From Otis tarda (lineage: Eukaryota > Chordata > Aves > Otidiformes > Otididae), in NCBI GenBank assembly GCA_026413225.1, contig CM048553.1:138516690-138580689 (forward strand): DNA of 64,000 bases. Direction: 5' to 3'. Of the stretch, positions 61,011 through 64,000 are shown piece after piece. Below the pieces are notes generated by a model. That model ran no database searches and had not been told where the DNA came from. It saw nothing but the letters and a program-made list of their open reading frames with translations. The number at the start of each line of letters is the position of its first letter. The stretch's first letter is position 1. The position numbers and the translations under genes are program-made.

Positions 61011-64000
61011 GGTTGCTACAGGAGGATATAATGTGTAGTGACTTCTCAAAAATTGCCCTCCCTCTTCAGGATTGTGCAGATGTACTTGAACAGTTCTTGA
61101 GAGCAATCACCTTCCTCAGCCCAGGACAGTCTAGCACCTTGACCCATTTCTCTGTCATAACAAGTTTAACAAACAAACAGAAGTTTCTGTTGGGTCTACT
61201 GGTCTCATAAAGAGGCCTCAGCAAACACTAAATCTCTAAAATTCCAGAAACTAGACAGTGAGGAAAAAAAAAAACCTCCCATGAAAGGTTACAAGAAGGT
61301 ACAAAAGAGTCGAAACAAGATCAATATTTTTAGCTTAAAGACTATGGATTTTGACAATCTGCCAGACTGCTGCTGTCTGTATCTGCCCTGAACTTGCTCT
61401 TCTCTCTCTCTTTCTAAAAGCAATGCTGTGGTAGAGGAATTCTGTTCAGCAAGAGACCTGTTCAGTCTCAGCTGGAGAACTTTGTTTAGCTGCCTTCAAA
61501 TAGCTGTTGAGAGAATTCAGAGAGAAGGCACACGCCTGCACATACACATGCAGAAAACCAGTTTTGGAAAGTATCCTCTTGTGAAAGGACAGGAGTAGTA
61601 AACTTGCCCACCTTGGGGAAATAATCTGACATCTGCTCACATATGTTGATGACCAGGACATCATGAAGAGAAAGGTTCTCACACTGTAAGATTCCTTAAG
61701 TTCTCCCTTCCAAGTGGAAAAGTACATGGTGAACTGTAGAATATGATTTCTCAGGAAGATAAGAGGCCATTTACAGAGGAAGAATCAAGGATCTGGTTCT
61801 AGCAGTTATCAAACTAGAGACTCAATACGTGCCAAAAATAAAGGTGAAGTCCTGCTTTCCCTTTAATTATTTTCATATTGTCTGCAAAATTTTTCACTCA
61901 AATATTTCACAGGTCAAGTATGGAGAGGAACATAAAGTTTTCACTATCCCTCTCCTCATGCTGCAGTGCTTATTCTGGAAACCAAGGAGAGTAAATTTTG
62001 TTATTTACAGCTCCTGATGATGCTACAAGAAGTAACACTTTGGAGCTTCTGGGAGAAATCAGCGGTTTATTTGATTCATTTTGCTCTCCTATGTCAGTGC
62101 CTCTCCTTCTTGTTAGAAGTCATTGCAGCAAAATTATTTCCACTGCAAAACTGCTTCATAATTTTTTCAGCCCTCTGCCTGGGTTTTTCAGTACATACAG
62201 CAGTCCTAAGGAAAACATGGGGAGGCAAATATTGGCCTAGCATATCAGTTAAAGCCTATGAAGTAGGAGCATAATAAGACCAATCCACCTTGGAAAACCT
62301 CATCTTAAAATTTTTGTTTATTCAGTACTGCTGGATTCATTCACTTTGATAAAAGTTTTCAGACAGTACAACAAATCATGATTATACATCAGCTAAGTGC
62401 TTAAATCGACTCTTTTTCCACGGCTTGAGCAGGAAATTATGACCACTCTACTAAGAAATTTCACAAAAATCCTTCTTATGGAGAAAAATAACTTTTTTGT
62501 TTGAGAGGTGCAGAGGTTCCCATGAATCAGATAATTCTGCCTCTTGGCAACTTTTCAGAAGTTACCAACATCAGGCAGAAAGTCAAAGTGTTATGAACTG
62601 CATGAGGGCAAGCCCTCCAAGGGAAAGAAGAGAAAAGCTTGAGGACACATGTACAGGCCCTACAGGGATGCTTTCAGATCAAGATCCCTTCTGACTCATT
62701 TCTGGTGTCAGTTCGGTATAAGTTAATGATCACTTTGATTTTTCAGAAGAAGCCAAAATGTCTCTCAGCTGACTACTAAAGCTGTACATGGCATATTATT
62801 AACCACATAAAGGCCCAATTTTGCCACTAGTAGCAACCAGGCTTGCTGCTCTACCTGCATCTCATAAAAGCTGCGTGAGTTTCCTGTAAACTTAAAAGTC
62901 TACTCCAGAGTAGGCTTCCCAATGATCCTTCTCAGAAATCTGATGACTGATCTGGTCCAGGGCAGAAGAAAAAATTAGTATCAGGCGACTCCTGGGCAGA
63001 AGGGCAACTGGTGGGATCCCATCAGAAGTTTCCCAGCCTTGCACAGAACATGGTTCACCAAGGAGCAACCTGTGGACCCCTCCAGTGCCTCCAGGCCTCT
63101 ATATCCAACCAAGACTTTTCAACCTCTCTTCCCCATCCAAGCCCCTTGCTCATTTACAGCCAAACTCACCAGCATCTCATTGCACTTTCTCTGTGGCCAT
63201 TGAAGTTGCATTCCACCCACTAAGATAAATATCAGTAAGTGATCATACAGCTGCAATATGAAAATAAAATACAAGCCCCCACAACAAACTAAGTGTACTG
63301 ATGAAACAGGCAGTTAGTTTAATTCAAAACCTGAGTGAAAATATCAAATTCCTACTCAGAGAGCACAAGGTTGACAGAAGAAAAAATCCTGTCTAGTTCC
63401 ACTTGCATTTTCCCTAGGAAAAGAGAAGACCCAGTGCACCAAGTGTCATTTACTATAATATAATTGTTCAGGGAATTCTCTCTTTATTTGGTGTTACCCC
63501 AACAAAAGTTATTGAATTTTTTTTAAATAAAAAAGGAAAATCAAGAACTTATGAGCTGAGATGGTCAAAAAAAGAAACAGTACTATCTTATTTCAGGAAA
63601 AAAATGAAGAGTGTTTTATTTTAAGCAACATTTTATAAAATCATCATTTATTTTTAGCATATCATGCACTTTCCTGTTAAGTATGGATTCCTCTTATATC
63701 AAATATAAAATTAAATTAACCCAAGCATCAATTTATTATTTAAATTATACTTAAATTGTTAAGTAATATAGTAATATAGTTCAGTCTTTTGGTTTTCTAA
63801 TCAATTCTTAGAACTCCTTACATATACAACCCAAATTAATTAAATTGAAGCACAGCTTTAGCAGAATCAGTCTTTAGCAGATTTCTGTAAACTGTCCAAG
63901 TATGTTTGCACTAGGAACGAATCCTCCTGCTGCCATACTAGAGATAAGAAGGGACTTTCTGACTCCCAAAACAAGCACAAACACTCAACTAAATCTCTCA
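61011..64000. other. Single-copy non-coding DNA
   Basis: No gene or repeat family is recognised. Frames of 93 (61446-61727, -) and 102 codons (61966-62274, +) lack domain resemblance. The last 400-500 bp are strongly AT-rich. Confidence 0.5.

Overview
The window is vertebrate nuclear DNA, almost certainly from a bird. It holds several CR1 LINE copies, three of which keep the CR1 3' tail (tandem ATTCTATGAT-like octamers, read on the minus strand). It also holds LTRs of types I recognise as common in avian genomes, older CR1/L3-like LINE relics shared among sauropsids, and long AT-rich single-copy DNA with no operon-like gene packing. I found no host protein-coding gene, exon, tRNA, rRNA or CRISPR array that I can support. 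The longest open frames are either CR1 or LTR sequence, or frames of a length expected by chance, so the window reads as intergenic or deep intronic.

Layout. 1-8268 is single-copy AT-rich DNA. 8269-9335 is a 5'-truncated CR1 (minus) with a recognisable reverse transcriptase. 9336-20764 is single-copy, with a CpG-enriched pocket at 16550-16975 and a 186-codon open frame at 17642-18202. 20765-21515 is a second CR1 (minus). 21516-35300 is the longest stretch without young repeats. It contains a perfect 14-bp hairpin (26102-26138), a G-quadruplex motif (31841-31869) and an ancient L3/CR1 3' remnant (33330-33505).

35300-61000 is repeat-dense. It holds a solo LTR with a 5-bp target duplication (35306-35689), a 1.15-kb solo LTR in minus orientation with a 5-bp duplication (41475-42620), and an old minus-strand endogenous retrovirus with two diverged LTRs, a polypurine tract and a decayed 3.4-kb interior (45115-49562). 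It continues with a degraded plus-strand CR1 (50385-51555), a solo LTR with a 6-bp duplication (58097-58490), and a pile-up of four CR1 fragments in alternating orientation, one nested inside another (59065-61010). 61010-64000 is single-copy again.

No gene network can be described. The informative content is the insertion history: recognisable target-site duplications, a nested insertion that gives a relative order, and LTR promoters and poly(A) signals that could act on host transcription. No previously undescribed system is evident. The best items for a second look are the open frame inside the long LTR, the L3-like relic as a possible exapted element, and the perfect hairpin at 26.1 kb.
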